This document shows positions 52,849-61,282 of a DNA stretch of 64,000 bases, piece after piece. Position numbers and translations under genes: made by a program. The notes under the pieces were generated by a model that was given only the letters and a program-made list of their open reading frames with translations, was not told the origin of the DNA and made no database searches. Every line of letters starts with the position of its first letter. Position 1 is the first letter of the stretch. Origin of the DNA: Paenibacillus sp. 1781tsa1 (lineage in GTDB: Bacteria; Bacillota; Bacilli; Paenibacillales; Paenibacillaceae); contig NZ_JAMYWY010000001.1 in the NCBI RefSeq assembly GCF_024159265.1, forward strand, positions 1,612,001-1,676,000, in the 5' to 3' direction.

Positions 52849-53718
52849 ATGGCCTTTGTGAAGTCCGTGAATTGCCGCATGAACAGACCACAAGAGGATG
52901 ATCTAAAAAATAAACCTGATCTGGAATCCGGTGATATCGCCGGACATCCGGTTAACCAGGGCATTCATGCCGTCTTAACCGACCTGATGGGTCCGTTATA
53001 TGCGTATTGTTTATCCTTGACCAGATCTGTACCCGAGACCGAGGACTTGGTTCAGGATACCTGTCTCAAAGTATTGTCGTCCACGGCGGTGCAATCTTCC
53101 GAGACGATGAAAGAAATGAACTGGGAGGCTTATCTGATCCGAATTGCTCGCAACAGCTGGATTGATATGATTCGGAAGCAGCAGAGATTGCATTCCATAT
53201 TGGATGGCTTGAAGCCTGTTATGCGAGAGTTCGCAGAGGAAGAGCATTTTGAAGAGCTAGAATCTGCTGTTCAGTTATTAATTAGCGAATTACCACCCTG
53301 GCAGCGAGCCATATATGTATTACGTGAAATTATGGGTTATAAGGCGGCAGAGACTGCGGATATGCTGGAGACGACAGAAGGCGCTGTGAAAGCGGCGTTA
53401 AGTCGTGCCCGTTCAGCCATAGCTGAGGTGAGGCACAAGTTGGAACATTCGGACGCTGAATTGCAGTATGAAGAGGGCGCAGTGGAGGACAATCGGGAGG
53501 AGCTGCGCAGCTATCTGCTGGCATTCCGCACGGGAGATACCGCTCGCATCATTGATCTATGCCTGAATCGGACGGATGATCCGATGGCTGTGGCGGGTAG
53601 CATTTTGCAGCAGACTCTGCCGTCTCCATCCATGCAGCCAGTGATGTACGGGTACGCCGCTTCCGGAACGAATGCGATGTCGTATGGAGGTGGGTACACG
53701 GCCAACATGGTTGCCTAA
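52849..53718 (+). CDS. ECF-type RNA polymerase sigma factor with C-terminal extension
   Basis: A 289-residue sigma factor. Region 2 is seen in YAYCLSLTRSVPETEDLVQDTCLKVL and ARNSWIDMIRKQQR, written here in parts; region 4 in LPPWQRAIYVLREIMGYKAAE and ETTEGAVKAALSRARSAIA. About 85 residues follow region 4, the last part Gly/Ser/Tyr/Met-rich, reminiscent of a shortened SnoaL-like tail found in some ECF groups. No anti-sigma gene adjoins. The ribosome site lies in a GGGGGGCCCCC tract at 52835-52845. clpP starts 18 bases downstream. Confidence 0.85.
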   Translation: MAFVKSVNCRMNRPQEDDLKNKPDLESGDIAGHPVNQGIHAVLTDLMGPLYAYCLSLTRSVPETEDLVQDTCLKVLSSTAVQSSETMKEMNWEAYLIRIARNSWIDMIRKQQRLHSILDGLKPVMREFAEEEHFEELESAVQLLISELPPWQRAIYVLREIMGYKAAETADMLETTEGAVKAALSRARSAIAEVRHKLEHSDAELQYEEGAVEDNREELRSYLLAFRTGDTARIIDLCLNRTDDPMAVAGSILQQTLPSPSMQPVMYGYAASGTNAMSYGGGYTANMVA

Positions 53719-53736
53719 ACCAAGGAGGCGACACAT

Positions 53737-54318
53737 ATGAATGTAGTACCCTATGTAGTGGAACAGACCGCTCGCGGTGAGCGGAGTTATGATATTTATT
53801 CACGTTTGCTCAAAGACCGAATCATTATGGTGTCTGGAGAGATTGAAGATCAGATGGCAAATGCCATCGTGGCCCAGTTATTGTTTTTGACTGCAGAGGA
53901 CCCGGAGAAGGACATCCAGATGTACATCAACAGTCCTGGTGGGTCGGTGACTGCGGGATTCTCGATCTATGACACGATGCAATTCGTGAAGCCGGATATC
54001 TCCACGATCTGTACAGGGATGGCGGCAAGCTTTGGTACGATCTTGCTGGTAGGTGGAACAAAAGGCAAGCGTATGGCGCTGCCCAACAGTGAGATCATGA
54101 TCCATCAGCCACATGGTGGTACACGAGGGCAGGCGTCGGATATGTTGATTCATGCTAACCGCATCATTCAGCACCGTCAACGTCTTAACAAGCTGTTAGC
54201 CGACCATACAGGACAGTCAATTGAGCGGATTGAGAAGGACTCGGATCGAGATTATTTCCTGACCGCTGCTGAAGCAGTCGAATATGGATTGGTGGATAAG
54301 GTCATATCCAGCTCATAA
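53737..54318 (+). CDS. clpP: ClpP-type ATP-dependent protease proteolytic subunit
   Basis: A 193-residue serine protease. The catalytic serine is in [11 protein letters not shown], the histidine in [15 protein letters not shown] and the aspartate in [31 protein letters not shown] at the N-terminus is typical. The [16 protein letters not shown] segment fits ClpP but the divergence from the usual MGAFLLAAG suggests a secondary ClpP paralogue rather than the housekeeping one (inference). AAGGAGG is well placed before ATG 53737. Confidence 0.93.
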   Translation: MNVVPYVVEQTARGERSYDIYSRLLKDRIIMVSGEIEDQMANAIVAQLLFLTAEDPEKDIQMYINSPGGSVTAGFSIYDTMQFVKPDISTICTGMAASFGTILLVGGTKGKRMALPNSEIMIHQPHGGTRGQASDMLIHANRIIQHRQRLNKLLADHTGQSIERIEKDSDRDYFLTAAEAVEYGLVDKVISSS

Positions 54319-54322
54319 CAGT

Positions 54323-54357
54323 AGCCCGGAGGGTCATGTGACCTTTCGGGCTTTTTC
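54323..54357. terminator. Terminator after clpP
   Basis: AGCCCG at 54323-54328 pairs CGGGCT at 54347-54352 with inner AGGTCA-like pairing, then T5. It lies between convergent genes. Confidence 0.8.
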
Positions 54358-54372
54358 ACTATATACAAAACC

Positions 54373-55794
54373 TTACATTTCTTTGGCCAGCATAATAAGC
54401 CTGTTCATGCCTTCCCGAATCTGCTGCTCATGGGCATAAGAGAAGGACAAACGCAGCTTGCGGCTCGCTGAATTATCCGAAGAATCGAATACGGTTCCGG
54501 GTACAAAAGCAACGGATTGCTCCATGCATCGGTGAAGCAGTCTTCCAGTATCCACACCCTCCGGAAGCTCCACCCAAAAGTTGAGTCCGCCCTCCGGCCG
54601 GGTCCACGTCCAGTCCGTTTCCAGCAGAGATTGTTCCATCACTTCCATCCGTAGCTGGATGGCGGTCCGCAGCTTGGACAGATGCTGATGCATACGTTCT
54701 GACTGAAAATAACGGAGAAAAAGCTTCTGGTTCAGAAGGGGCGATCCGTTATCTGTCAGTGATTTTACAGCCTGTAGTCCTGGCATGAATCGCTGGCGGC
54801 ATATGATGGCTGCAATCCGTAGCCCGGGTGCAACGTACTTACTGTAACTGCGAATGTACAGAGTGTGTCCGGTGGTGTCGTAGGTGAAAATGGGTGCAGG
54901 AGGTTTCTCCTTAAAATAGATATCATAGGTGCTATCGTCTTCGAGCAAATAACATCCATACTGTTCTGCAAGTTCGGGTAACTGCTTGCGCTGTTCTACT
55001 GGAACGTTAACGCCGGTTGGATTATGAAAAGTTGGCGTCGTGTAGAATAAGCGTGGTTTCTCCGATTTCATCAGATGCTCAATCTGCTCCAGATCATACC
55101 CGTCCGAGTGAATATCCGTAAAGATCAGACGAGCACCTTGTTTGCGGAAAATCTCCATTGCCGGTCCATACGTAGGCCGTTCCATCAACACCCGATCCCC
55201 GGGCTTGACCAGCGTCCGCGAGATGACGTCAATCGCTTGCTGGGCCCCCGAAGTAATGAGCACTTCGTCTGCAGAGAGATAGAAGCGTTCTTTTTTCGTC
55301 AGATGGCTTGCCAGCGCACTTCGCAATTCCAGATCACCCTGAATTGTGGAATACGTTCCGAGCAAACGGGGATATTGATCCAGCAGATCACGCAGTAGTT
55401 CACCCCAATAACGGTTGGGCAGCAAAGAGGGATCGATTAACGATTTGGAAAATTGGTATTCTGCTTCAAGGGACTGTACCCGTGCAAGTGAATCCCAATG
55501 CAGCCAGGCAGACACGGCGGGATCATCCGCCTGATCCGTTACTGAGAATGGAGTCGCTGGGCTGACATAATAGCCAGACTTATCCTTCACATAAACATTC
55601 CCACGTTCTTTTAACTCCTGATAGGCTTTGAAAACGGTCAGACGATGTACGCCGAGTAGCTCGGACAGGCTTCGTACAGATGGCAGTTTTTCATGTTCGG
55701 CCCACTCTCCTGCTTCTATACGTACAACGAGATAATGGATTACTTGCTCATATAATTTTAGGCTGTTATCTGTCATCATCACGGTTCTGCCCAC
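54373..55794 (-). CDS. MocR-family regulator (GntR HTH fused to aminotransferase)
   Basis: A 473-residue fusion. Residues about 10-80 are a GntR winged helix (KLPSVRSLSELLGVHRLTVFKAY), the remainder is a fold-type I aminotransferase-like domain with TSGAQQAIDVISRTLV, PTFHNPTGV, LLEDDSTYD and SYSKYVAPGLRIA, where the lysine should bind PLP. The GTG at 55794 is chosen because AAGGAG at 55805-55810 is then 10 bases upstream; GTG 55803 is too close. It is divergent from the EamA exporter it probably controls. Confidence 0.9.
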   Translation of the reverse strand: MGRTVMMTDNSLKLYEQVIHYLVVRIEAGEWAEHEKLPSVRSLSELLGVHRLTVFKAYQELKERGNVYVKDKSGYYVSPATPFSVTDQADDPAVSAWLHWDSLARVQSLEAEYQFSKSLIDPSLLPNRYWGELLRDLLDQYPRLLGTYSTIQGDLELRSALASHLTKKERFYLSADEVLITSGAQQAIDVISRTLVKPGDRVLMERPTYGPAMEIFRKQGARLIFTDIHSDGYDLEQIEHLMKSEKPRLFYTTPTFHNPTGVNVPVEQRKQLPELAEQYGCYLLEDDSTYDIYFKEKPPAPIFTYDTTGHTLYIRSYSKYVAPGLRIAAIICRQRFMPGLQAVKSLTDNGSPLLNQKLFLRYFQSERMHQHLSKLRTAIQLRMEVMEQSLLETDWTWTRPEGGLNFWVELPEGVDTGRLLHRCMEQSVAFVPGTVFDSSDNSASRKLRLSFSYAHEQQIREGMNRLIMLAKEM

Positions 55795-55843
55795 CCGGCT
55801 CACACTCCTTTTGAACTCTATTGTAACAGCTAATGGGAGAGAA

Positions 55844-55897
55844 CTGTTCTGTTTTGTTCATTCTGTTCTGTAGACCATGAGATATGATGGAGAACAG
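55844..55897. promoter_or_regulatory. Candidate MocR operator repeats
   Basis: CTGTTCTGT occurs at 55844-55852 and 55863-55871 in direct orientation, 19 bp apart, and AGAACAG (the reverse complement of its core) occurs at 55891-55897. Direct repeats plus one inverted copy are usual for MocR/PdxR-type regulators, and these lie between the two divergent starts. Confidence 0.55.
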
Positions 55898-55914
55898 ATA
55901 AAGGAGTGGTTATC

Positions 55915-56853
55915 ATGGTGGGGATTGCATTTACGGTCATGTGTCTTATTTTCGGTACAACGTTTCTGGCTATTAAAATTGGAGTTGAGGCTGGCATGCC
56001 GCCTTTTCTGTCAGCTGGATTGCGATTTGTAATCGCGGGAGCGCTGATGTTTGCATGGATGTGGATGAAGGGCAAAGTGAGCTGGTCGCTCCTGTTCCGC
56101 AAGGAGATGTTGTTGACGGGAGCGGGTCTGACCTTCGGCACCTTTGCCACATTATATTGGGCTGAACAGCATGTGAGCTCGGGTGTGGGTGCCATTCTGT
56201 CAGCGACAGGGCCGCTGATGATTATGTTGATGCAGACGGCGTTGTTACGGCAAAAAACATCTGGCCGTATGATTACAGGCTGTTTGATCGGGTTCACCGG
56301 TGTGGTTCTGGTTGTGCTGCCAGGTGTATCGCTTGGTGCAGGTTCTCTATTCATGTGGGGTTGTATCGCGGTACTGGTGGGAGAAGTCTGTTATTCAGCA
56401 GGTGCATTGTACTCCAAAAAGGTCATTCATCAGTTCAAGGAGGCTAGTCCTGTAGCGATTAATGCGGTGCAGATGATGTATGGGGGATTGCTCTTAACTC
56501 TGCTCTCGGCCGGAACGGAATCATGGAATATGTCTGCTCTGGACTGGGTGCCTGCCGTCTCGTCGGTGATCTATCTGACTGTCATAGGCTCCATGGTGGG
56601 GCATAGTTTGTTCTATTGGATTATGTCGCGCACTAATCCGTTATTCCCGGCCACATGGTTATACATTTCACCACCCATTGCGGTAGGGCTTGGTGCTGTT
56701 GTCTATGGTGAGCATGTCAGCTGGGTTACATGGATCGGCGTGGTACTGGTCGTTTCAGGACTGCTCGCGATGAATGAGAAGGTGAGCAGCTGGTTGAAGA
56801 AAGGAAAGCGTTCCTATTCAGTATCTCAAACCTCCAAACCTGTGGTGAAATAG
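55915..56853 (+). CDS. EamA-family (DMT superfamily) transporter
   Basis: A 312-residue membrane protein with ten helices in two EamA repeats, for example FGTTFLAIKIGVEAGMPPFL and LRFVIAGALMFAWMW in the first, and LYISPPIAVGLGAVVYGEHV in the second. Such proteins export amino acids or metabolites. ATG 55915 follows AAGGAGTGG. A degraded second copy of its last 147 bases lies at 57652-57798. Confidence 0.9.
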   Translation: MVGIAFTVMCLIFGTTFLAIKIGVEAGMPPFLSAGLRFVIAGALMFAWMWMKGKVSWSLLFRKEMLLTGAGLTFGTFATLYWAEQHVSSGVGAILSATGPLMIMLMQTALLRQKTSGRMITGCLIGFTGVVLVVLPGVSLGAGSLFMWGCIAVLVGEVCYSAGALYSKKVIHQFKEASPVAINAVQMMYGGLLLTLLSAGTESWNMSALDWVPAVSSVIYLTVIGSMVGHSLFYWIMSRTNPLFPATWLYISPPIAVGLGAVVYGEHVSWVTWIGVVLVVSGLLAMNEKVSSWLKKGKRSYSVSQTSKPVVK

Positions 56854-56912
56854 GTGATGCGTAATTCTGCACAGGAATGAGAGCGATAATACAATGAGTA
56901 GTACAGGAAACT

Positions 56913-56960
56913 AAACCATCCGTTTACGACATCTTGGATGACGTAAACGGATGGTTATTT
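56913..56960 (+). terminator. Terminator after the EamA gene
   Basis: A perfect 15-bp stem, AACCATCCGTTTACG at 56913-56927 with its complement at 56942-56956, followed by ATTTG. The rest of the gap to 57150 shows no supported gene. Confidence 0.8.
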
Positions 56961-57150
56961 GTTCATAAGAATTAAATATAGGTTATAAGAAGAAGCTGGA
57001 TATGATATAGTGTGGAGTGCGTTTAACAAAGCAGAGAGGAGAAAGTTCTACCAAGCGAGAGTTTAATCGAGCATGTAAGTGAAAAGAAATTCTTAGAGTT
57101 CAATAAGTTTATGCAAAACAATTAGACTGGCATTAGGGAGCTGCGTTATT

Positions 57151-57474
57151 ATGGAAGATGAATTTCATGTGATTTCGATTGTTTTAGGTTTTGTTGCATT
57201 TTTAATTTATCTACTTTTTGCATTTAGTCATCGTTATCTAGCTTTTTATGGTTATTTTATCATCTGGGGTGGACTTTTATTTCTAAGTATTAAACTGGAT
57301 ATGGATTTTTACTGGGTGAATCAGGCGGTTCCTAGTATAGTGGGTAGTTTAATTGGGATGCTCTGGGGATTCTTTAGCAGTGCTGGAGAGGATGCAAGTC
57401 ACTACCGGGCTGTGAAGAGGGAACAACGTGAGCGTGCCGTTAGAGCACTAGAGAAAATGGCTAACAAAAAATGA
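57151..57474 (+). CDS. Small uncharacterised membrane protein
   Basis: A 107-residue protein with three hydrophobic segments (IVLGFVAFLIYLLFAF; LAFYGYFIIWGGLLFLSI; a third around VGSLIGMLWGFF) and a charged helical C-terminus (KREQRERAVRALEKMANKK). GGGAG lies 10 bases before ATG 57151. No family is recognised. Base composition is more AT-rich than its neighbours, which fits recent acquisition. Confidence 0.6.
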   Translation: MEDEFHVISIVLGFVAFLIYLLFAFSHRYLAFYGYFIIWGGLLFLSIKLDMDFYWVNQAVPSIVGSLIGMLWGFFSSAGEDASHYRAVKREQRERAVRALEKMANKK

Positions 57475-57513
57475 GTTTTGAGAAAGATGATAATACATAG
57501 TTACACTTAAAAT

Positions 57514-57562
57514 AACAGCCCTACACAAGCGAGTTATCGTTGTACAGGGCTGTTGTTTTTTT
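57514..57562. terminator. Terminator
   Basis: AACAGCCCT at 57514-57522 pairs AGGGCTGTT at 57546-57554, then T-rich DNA. It serves the small membrane gene on the plus strand. Confidence 0.75.
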
Positions 57563-57651
57563 ATGTTTTGATCAGAACATAGTTTGTGCTGAATGCTTCG
57601 CTTGAACCGTAATCCGCCTTAATCACAAACTTCTCAATAACCGGATCTCCA
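57561..57651 (-). pseudogene. 3' remnant of an unidentified gene
   Basis: About 28 codons on the minus strand, ending KADYGSSEAFSTNYVLIKT and a TAA at 57561, look protein-like and abut a terminator-like hairpin. Upstream they run straight into antisense of the EamA remnant, so only the C-terminus survives. The parent family is not recognised. Confidence 0.35.
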
Positions 57652-57798
57652 GGTGAGCATGTCAGCTGGGTTACATGGATCGGAGTGGTGCTGGTCGTTT
57701 CAGGTCTGCTGGCGATGAATGAGAAGGTGAGCGGCTGGTTGAAGAACGGAAAGCGTGCGAGGATGACAGTGCAGGCTTCCGAATCTGTTTTAAAATAG
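57652..57798 (+). pseudogene. Remnant of the 3' end of an EamA transporter gene
   Basis: These 147 bases match 56707-56853, the end of the EamA gene, with the same length and no gaps; I count 6 mismatches in the first 105 bases, and the last 42 are more divergent but end at the same stop. It encodes GEHVSWVTWIGVVLVVSG and on to SESVLK but has no start, so it is not functional. Confidence 0.75.
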
Positions 57799-57862
57799 GT
57801 AAAGTTTGAAGGTATGCAGCTCAATCTCAAAATCAGCCCTTGATTTTAGGTTGAGCTGTTTG

Positions 57863-58432
57863 TTATTCCAACATGATGTTCTCGTTAACCAGCAGGTAGT
57901 AATATTCATCCATCTGTTCTGCCGTAACATTTTCATCGAAATGTTGTATCCACCACGTCACAAGTAAACGAATAACCCCCGAGTGAAACTCGGCTACCAG
58001 TTCAATGGGAAGTGAAAAATGTTTACCTCTTCTCTTCAATTCCAGAAAATCTCGTCTGAATATCTCTCCGATATAATGTATGAAAAAGTTGTTAAACCCC
58101 TCATCCTTCTGCTGGTTCTGCACGATAGTCTCCAGTACATTTCCGAACAGAATTTTAGATACGCTTTGCAAAGGCTGCTGTAACCGATCTTCTACATTCA
58201 TGTGTAAATAATCCCGAAGGACCCAAGTTAGGGTGGAGGACAGTAGAGCAAATTTATCCTTGAAATATTTGTAAAACGTTGTTCGGTGAACCATAGCTTT
58301 GTCACATATTTCATTAATTGTGATGTTGCTGAATAGCTGGCCTTTCTCACATAACAGATCGAGAAGCGCCATCGTTAACAATTTATGAGTTCGGGTAACT
58401 CTCAAATCCACCTTTGTATCAATCATTTTCAT
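57863..58432 (-). CDS. TetR/AcrR-family regulator
   Basis: A 189-residue regulator. The N-terminal HTH includes LLCEKGQLFSNITINEICDK and MVHRTTFYKYFKDKF, and the C-terminal part resembles the TetR_C group of YfiR-like proteins. ATG 58432 has AAGGAAA about 10 bases upstream. It is divergent from the FAD monooxygenase gene and probably represses it, as TetR pairs usually do. Confidence 0.87.
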   Translation of the reverse strand: MKMIDTKVDLRVTRTHKLLTMALLDLLCEKGQLFSNITINEICDKAMVHRTTFYKYFKDKFALLSSTLTWVLRDYLHMNVEDRLQQPLQSVSKILFGNVLETIVQNQQKDEGFNNFFIHYIGEIFRRDFLELKRRGKHFSLPIELVAEFHSGVIRLLVTWWIQHFDENVTAEQMDEYYYLLVNENIMLE

Positions 58433-58541
58433 CTACATCATTTCCTTATTGTAGTTTAGCTATATAGTATCCTGATATTGATTCTTACTTGATGCGAGAT
58501 TCCAAGTGTATATTGGTATTATAAGTAATTTTTTGATAGGA

Positions 58542-58553
58542 CTACAAGTGTAG
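58542..58553. promoter_or_regulatory. Candidate TetR operator
   Basis: CTACA-AG-TGTAG is a perfect short dyad 36 bases before the monooxygenase start; a wider CTACA...TGTAG pair also occurs at 58433-58454 next to the regulator's own start. Confidence 0.4.
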
Positions 58554-58588
58554 ATAAAATATGATGGATTAGAGAGGATGAAGTGGCG

Positions 58589-60115
58589 ATGTCCGATATG
58601 AAAAAAGCTGTGGTCATTGGAGCTGGTATTGCAGGATTAATAACTGCAAGGATGTTATCTGATTATTATGACGAGGTGTGTATCATTGAGCGAGATGAAT
58701 TGCCTTCTGAGCCGGCGAATCGGCAGGGTGTGCCTCAATCCTTTCATCCACATCGTGTGTTACCGCGCGGCGGACTCATTCTGGAACATTACTTTCCCGG
58801 ATACAATGACGAATTGGTCGCGCTTGGCGCAATTCCTTCACATGAAGAGAAATTTGTGATTGCCAATCGCTACGGTACATTAGTTAATAAGGCAAATGCT
58901 AATTCCTTATTCAAAATTGCATCAAGCAGTAGAGCTCTGCTGGAATGGGTACTGCGTCAGCGCGTCCAGAACATCGATCATATAAGCTTCTTAACGAGTA
59001 CGGAAGTTACCGGGTTAATGGCATCAGAAGATCAGCGTTCGATTACAGGCGTGTATACCAAGGAAAGAGGCCGGAATAACCGGGAAGCAATGCTTGCAGC
59101 AGATATGGTTATTGATGCCGCGGGGCGTTCTTCCAAATTGATCAGATGGCTTGAACAGATAGGGTTGTCCGTGCCTGAGCCGGAAGTGCTGAAGGTGTCT
59201 CTTGGTTACAGCACCCGCTATTATAAGATACCATCCTCTATTCAAAATGACTGGGGGACGGTGATAACAGAGTCCGATCCTGTGCAAGGAACTCGTGCAG
59301 GCATGTTGTGGCGCATTGAGAATGAGATCGCTGGACTATTACTGTTCAACGCAGGAGGAGATGAATATCCTCCAACTCATCCGGATGAGTTTCAAGAGCA
59401 AATCAAACATCTGTTTGCTTCAGATGAAATCCTAGCATTGGCAGACCAGTTGGAGCCTTTTCAAGGGCCGCGGGGATACCGTATTTCCGAGTCTGTCCGT
59501 CAACATTTTGAACTGATGGAGAATTGGCCCTCCGGATTACTCGTCCTTGGCGATGCATTTTGCAGCTTCGATCCGATCCATGGCCAAGGCATGACGGTCG
59601 CTGCAATTGAAGCGGAGACCATAGGAAAATGTTTGGATGAGCAGCGAATACATCCTGAGCCACAGTTTGAGCGCCAAATCCTGCTTCGTATGCAGCAGGC
59701 GATTGAACCGGCCTGGTGGCTTAGTTCTGTGGCCGATCTGCGATGGAAAGGGGTCGAACATGTTGGGCCTTCCCGAATGAAAGGGGTTGCGTTTGCTCAG
59801 AAGTATATAAACTTGTTTACTAAGCAGGCGATGAAAAAGGCGAGTCAGGAAAACAATAATCATCTCTTTTTTACTCAGTTCCTGATGAATGCTCTAATCC
59901 TTCCTCCAAGTGAATACTTTAAAGGTGAAATCCTGAACATGATCCTGAACGACAATGGTTCCGAAGAAGAAATGGAGTTAAGAGCGGAGCTTGATGTCCA
60001 AGATCCTGAGCTATTCCAGCAAAGAATAGATGAGATCATTCCGCCATTTCAACTGGAATTTGATGGGCAAATCAAAAAACTGCTGGAGTCTTTCCAGCAT
60101 GCCATGAGCAAGTAA
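58589..60115 (+). CDS. FAD-dependent monooxygenase/oxidoreductase
   Basis: A 508-residue flavoprotein. The FAD-binding Rossmann motif is VVIGAGIAGLITARML with the acidic end of beta-2 in CIIERDE, and the second FAD motif is LGDAFCSFDPIHGQGMTVAA, as in PHBH/squalene-epoxidase-like monooxygenases. The C-terminal 130 residues are helical and not recognised. ATG 58589 has GAGAGGATGAAG upstream; GTG 58583 is less likely. The substrate may be an aromatic or polyketide-like compound; not determined. Confidence 0.82.
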   Translation: MSDMKKAVVIGAGIAGLITARMLSDYYDEVCIIERDELPSEPANRQGVPQSFHPHRVLPRGGLILEHYFPGYNDELVALGAIPSHEEKFVIANRYGTLVNKANANSLFKIASSSRALLEWVLRQRVQNIDHISFLTSTEVTGLMASEDQRSITGVYTKERGRNNREAMLAADMVIDAAGRSSKLIRWLEQIGLSVPEPEVLKVSLGYSTRYYKIPSSIQNDWGTVITESDPVQGTRAGMLWRIENEIAGLLLFNAGGDEYPPTHPDEFQEQIKHLFASDEILALADQLEPFQGPRGYRISESVRQHFELMENWPSGLLVLGDAFCSFDPIHGQGMTVAAIEAETIGKCLDEQRIHPEPQFERQILLRMQQAIEPAWWLSSVADLRWKGVEHVGPSRMKGVAFAQKYINLFTKQAMKKASQENNNHLFFTQFLMNALILPPSEYFKGEILNMILNDNGSEEEMELRAELDVQDPELFQQRIDEIIPPFQLEFDGQIKKLLESFQHAMSK

Positions 60116-60150
60116 GAGACTGGATAATGAACATATTTTTAAAATCAAAA

Positions 60151-60190
60151 AACAGCCCTGCACAGTGAAATTCACTGACCGGGCTGTTCG
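60151..60190. terminator. Terminator between monooxygenase and Cof gene
   Basis: AACAGCCC at 60151-60158 pairs GGGCTGTT at 60181-60188 with an inner CAGTGA/TCACTG helix, between convergent genes. Confidence 0.8.
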
Positions 60191-60200
60191 TTGACCTTAT

Positions 60201-61004
60201 TTACTCTGCGTTCAATACAAACTTCTCAATAACCTCTTTTACACCGTCTTCGTTATTGCTTGCCGTAATGTAGTCAGCCAGCTCTTTCAGCGCAGGGATG
60301 GCATTCCCCATCGCTACACCAAGTCCTGCAACTTCGAGCATCTCATGGTCATTCCAGGAGTCGCCGATGGCAATACATTCGCTGAGCTGGTGACCAAAGT
60401 GGTCTGCCAGGAAGGTCAGGGCATGGCCTTTCGTTCCTTCATTGTGCATGATCTCCAGGAAGTAAGGTTTGGATTTTGTGATATGCACTTGAGGTCCGAG
60501 CAATTCACGCAGGTCAACAGCAACCTTATCCAAATAGTCAGGCTCATCGATAATAAGCAGTTTCGGTGTTTTTTGTTCGATGACTTTAATAAAATCAGAC
60601 TCGATATAATATTGGGTGCCGTTTAATTTGGCATAATTACGAAGCTTGTCGTTCTCCTCACGAGCATATAGCTTGTCGTCAATGTATGTTTGAAGGTGGA
60701 GATTGTTCTCCAGGCAGTAATCATACAATTTGCGGGAAGCTTCCTGTGGAACGTAACGCTCATAAAGAACTTTTTCGTCCAGCAGGTTTTTCACCAAAGC
60801 GCCTTGATACGTAATGATTGGCACGTTAAGTCCGGTTTGACGAGCAAGCGCTTGTGCGGAAGCATAAGCACGTCCAGTCGCGAGTGTTACAGTTACACCA
60901 TGAGCAACCGCTTGTTCCAGCGCCGTTTGCGTGGCAGGGGTCACTTCCTTGTTGTCGTTGATCAGAGTGTCATCAATATCGATTGCGATTAATTTGTAGG
61001 TCAT
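60201..61004 (-). CDS. Cof-type HAD phosphatase
   Basis: A 267-residue HAD IIB hydrolase with motif I DIDDTLINDN, motif II in TLATGRAYASAQ, and motif IV in IGDSWNDHEMLEVAGLGVAMGN. The cap domain is between. ATG 61004 has AAGGAGAG. It is a separate paralogue of the gene at 1996-2892. Substrate unknown, sugar phosphate likely. Confidence 0.88.
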   Translation of the reverse strand: MTYKLIAIDIDDTLINDNKEVTPATQTALEQAVAHGVTVTLATGRAYASAQALARQTGLNVPIITYQGALVKNLLDEKVLYERYVPQEASRKLYDYCLENNLHLQTYIDDKLYAREENDKLRNYAKLNGTQYYIESDFIKVIEQKTPKLLIIDEPDYLDKVAVDLRELLGPQVHITKSKPYFLEIMHNEGTKGHALTFLADHFGHQLSECIAIGDSWNDHEMLEVAGLGVAMGNAIPALKELADYITASNNEDGVKEVIEKFVLNAE

Positions 61005-61090
61005 CTGTGTTTCTCTCCTTTTTTATCTGTATCTATACTAACGAACGAAAAAATAAGTATTACACGAGGCCACTCCGAATACAGATTCAT

Positions 61091-61240
61091 CTTTCGATCG
61101 CTGTTATCCCCGGATTTTTGATTCCATTCCCCAAGGGGAAATCCGTTGATAAGCGTATGCTTCCGATGTAGCTTTTTTTCAAAAAGCTTTAGGCGAACGC
61201 TTCGCTTCTCCCGATAAATTCTGTCTTCACCGTTAACGTG
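61091..61240 (-). repeat. Dispersed intergenic repeat family R1, copy C
   Basis: Reverse orientation relative to copies A and B. Reading the minus strand, it has GGTGAAGACAGAA at the left, AAAGCTTTTTGAAAAAAAGC with ACATCGGAAGCATACGC in the core and CCGGGGATAACAGCGATCG at the right. It lies in a 278-base gap upstream of the Cof gene. Confidence 0.75.
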
Positions 61241-61282
61241 TAATCTTAGACTCCGTTCTAAAACTATACTTCCATCTAAATT

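Noticed and set aside
57010..57125. A protein-like stretch ending SEKKFLEFNKFMQNN before the gene at 57151
   Set aside because: It has no start codon after its upstream stop; at most an old gene scrap.
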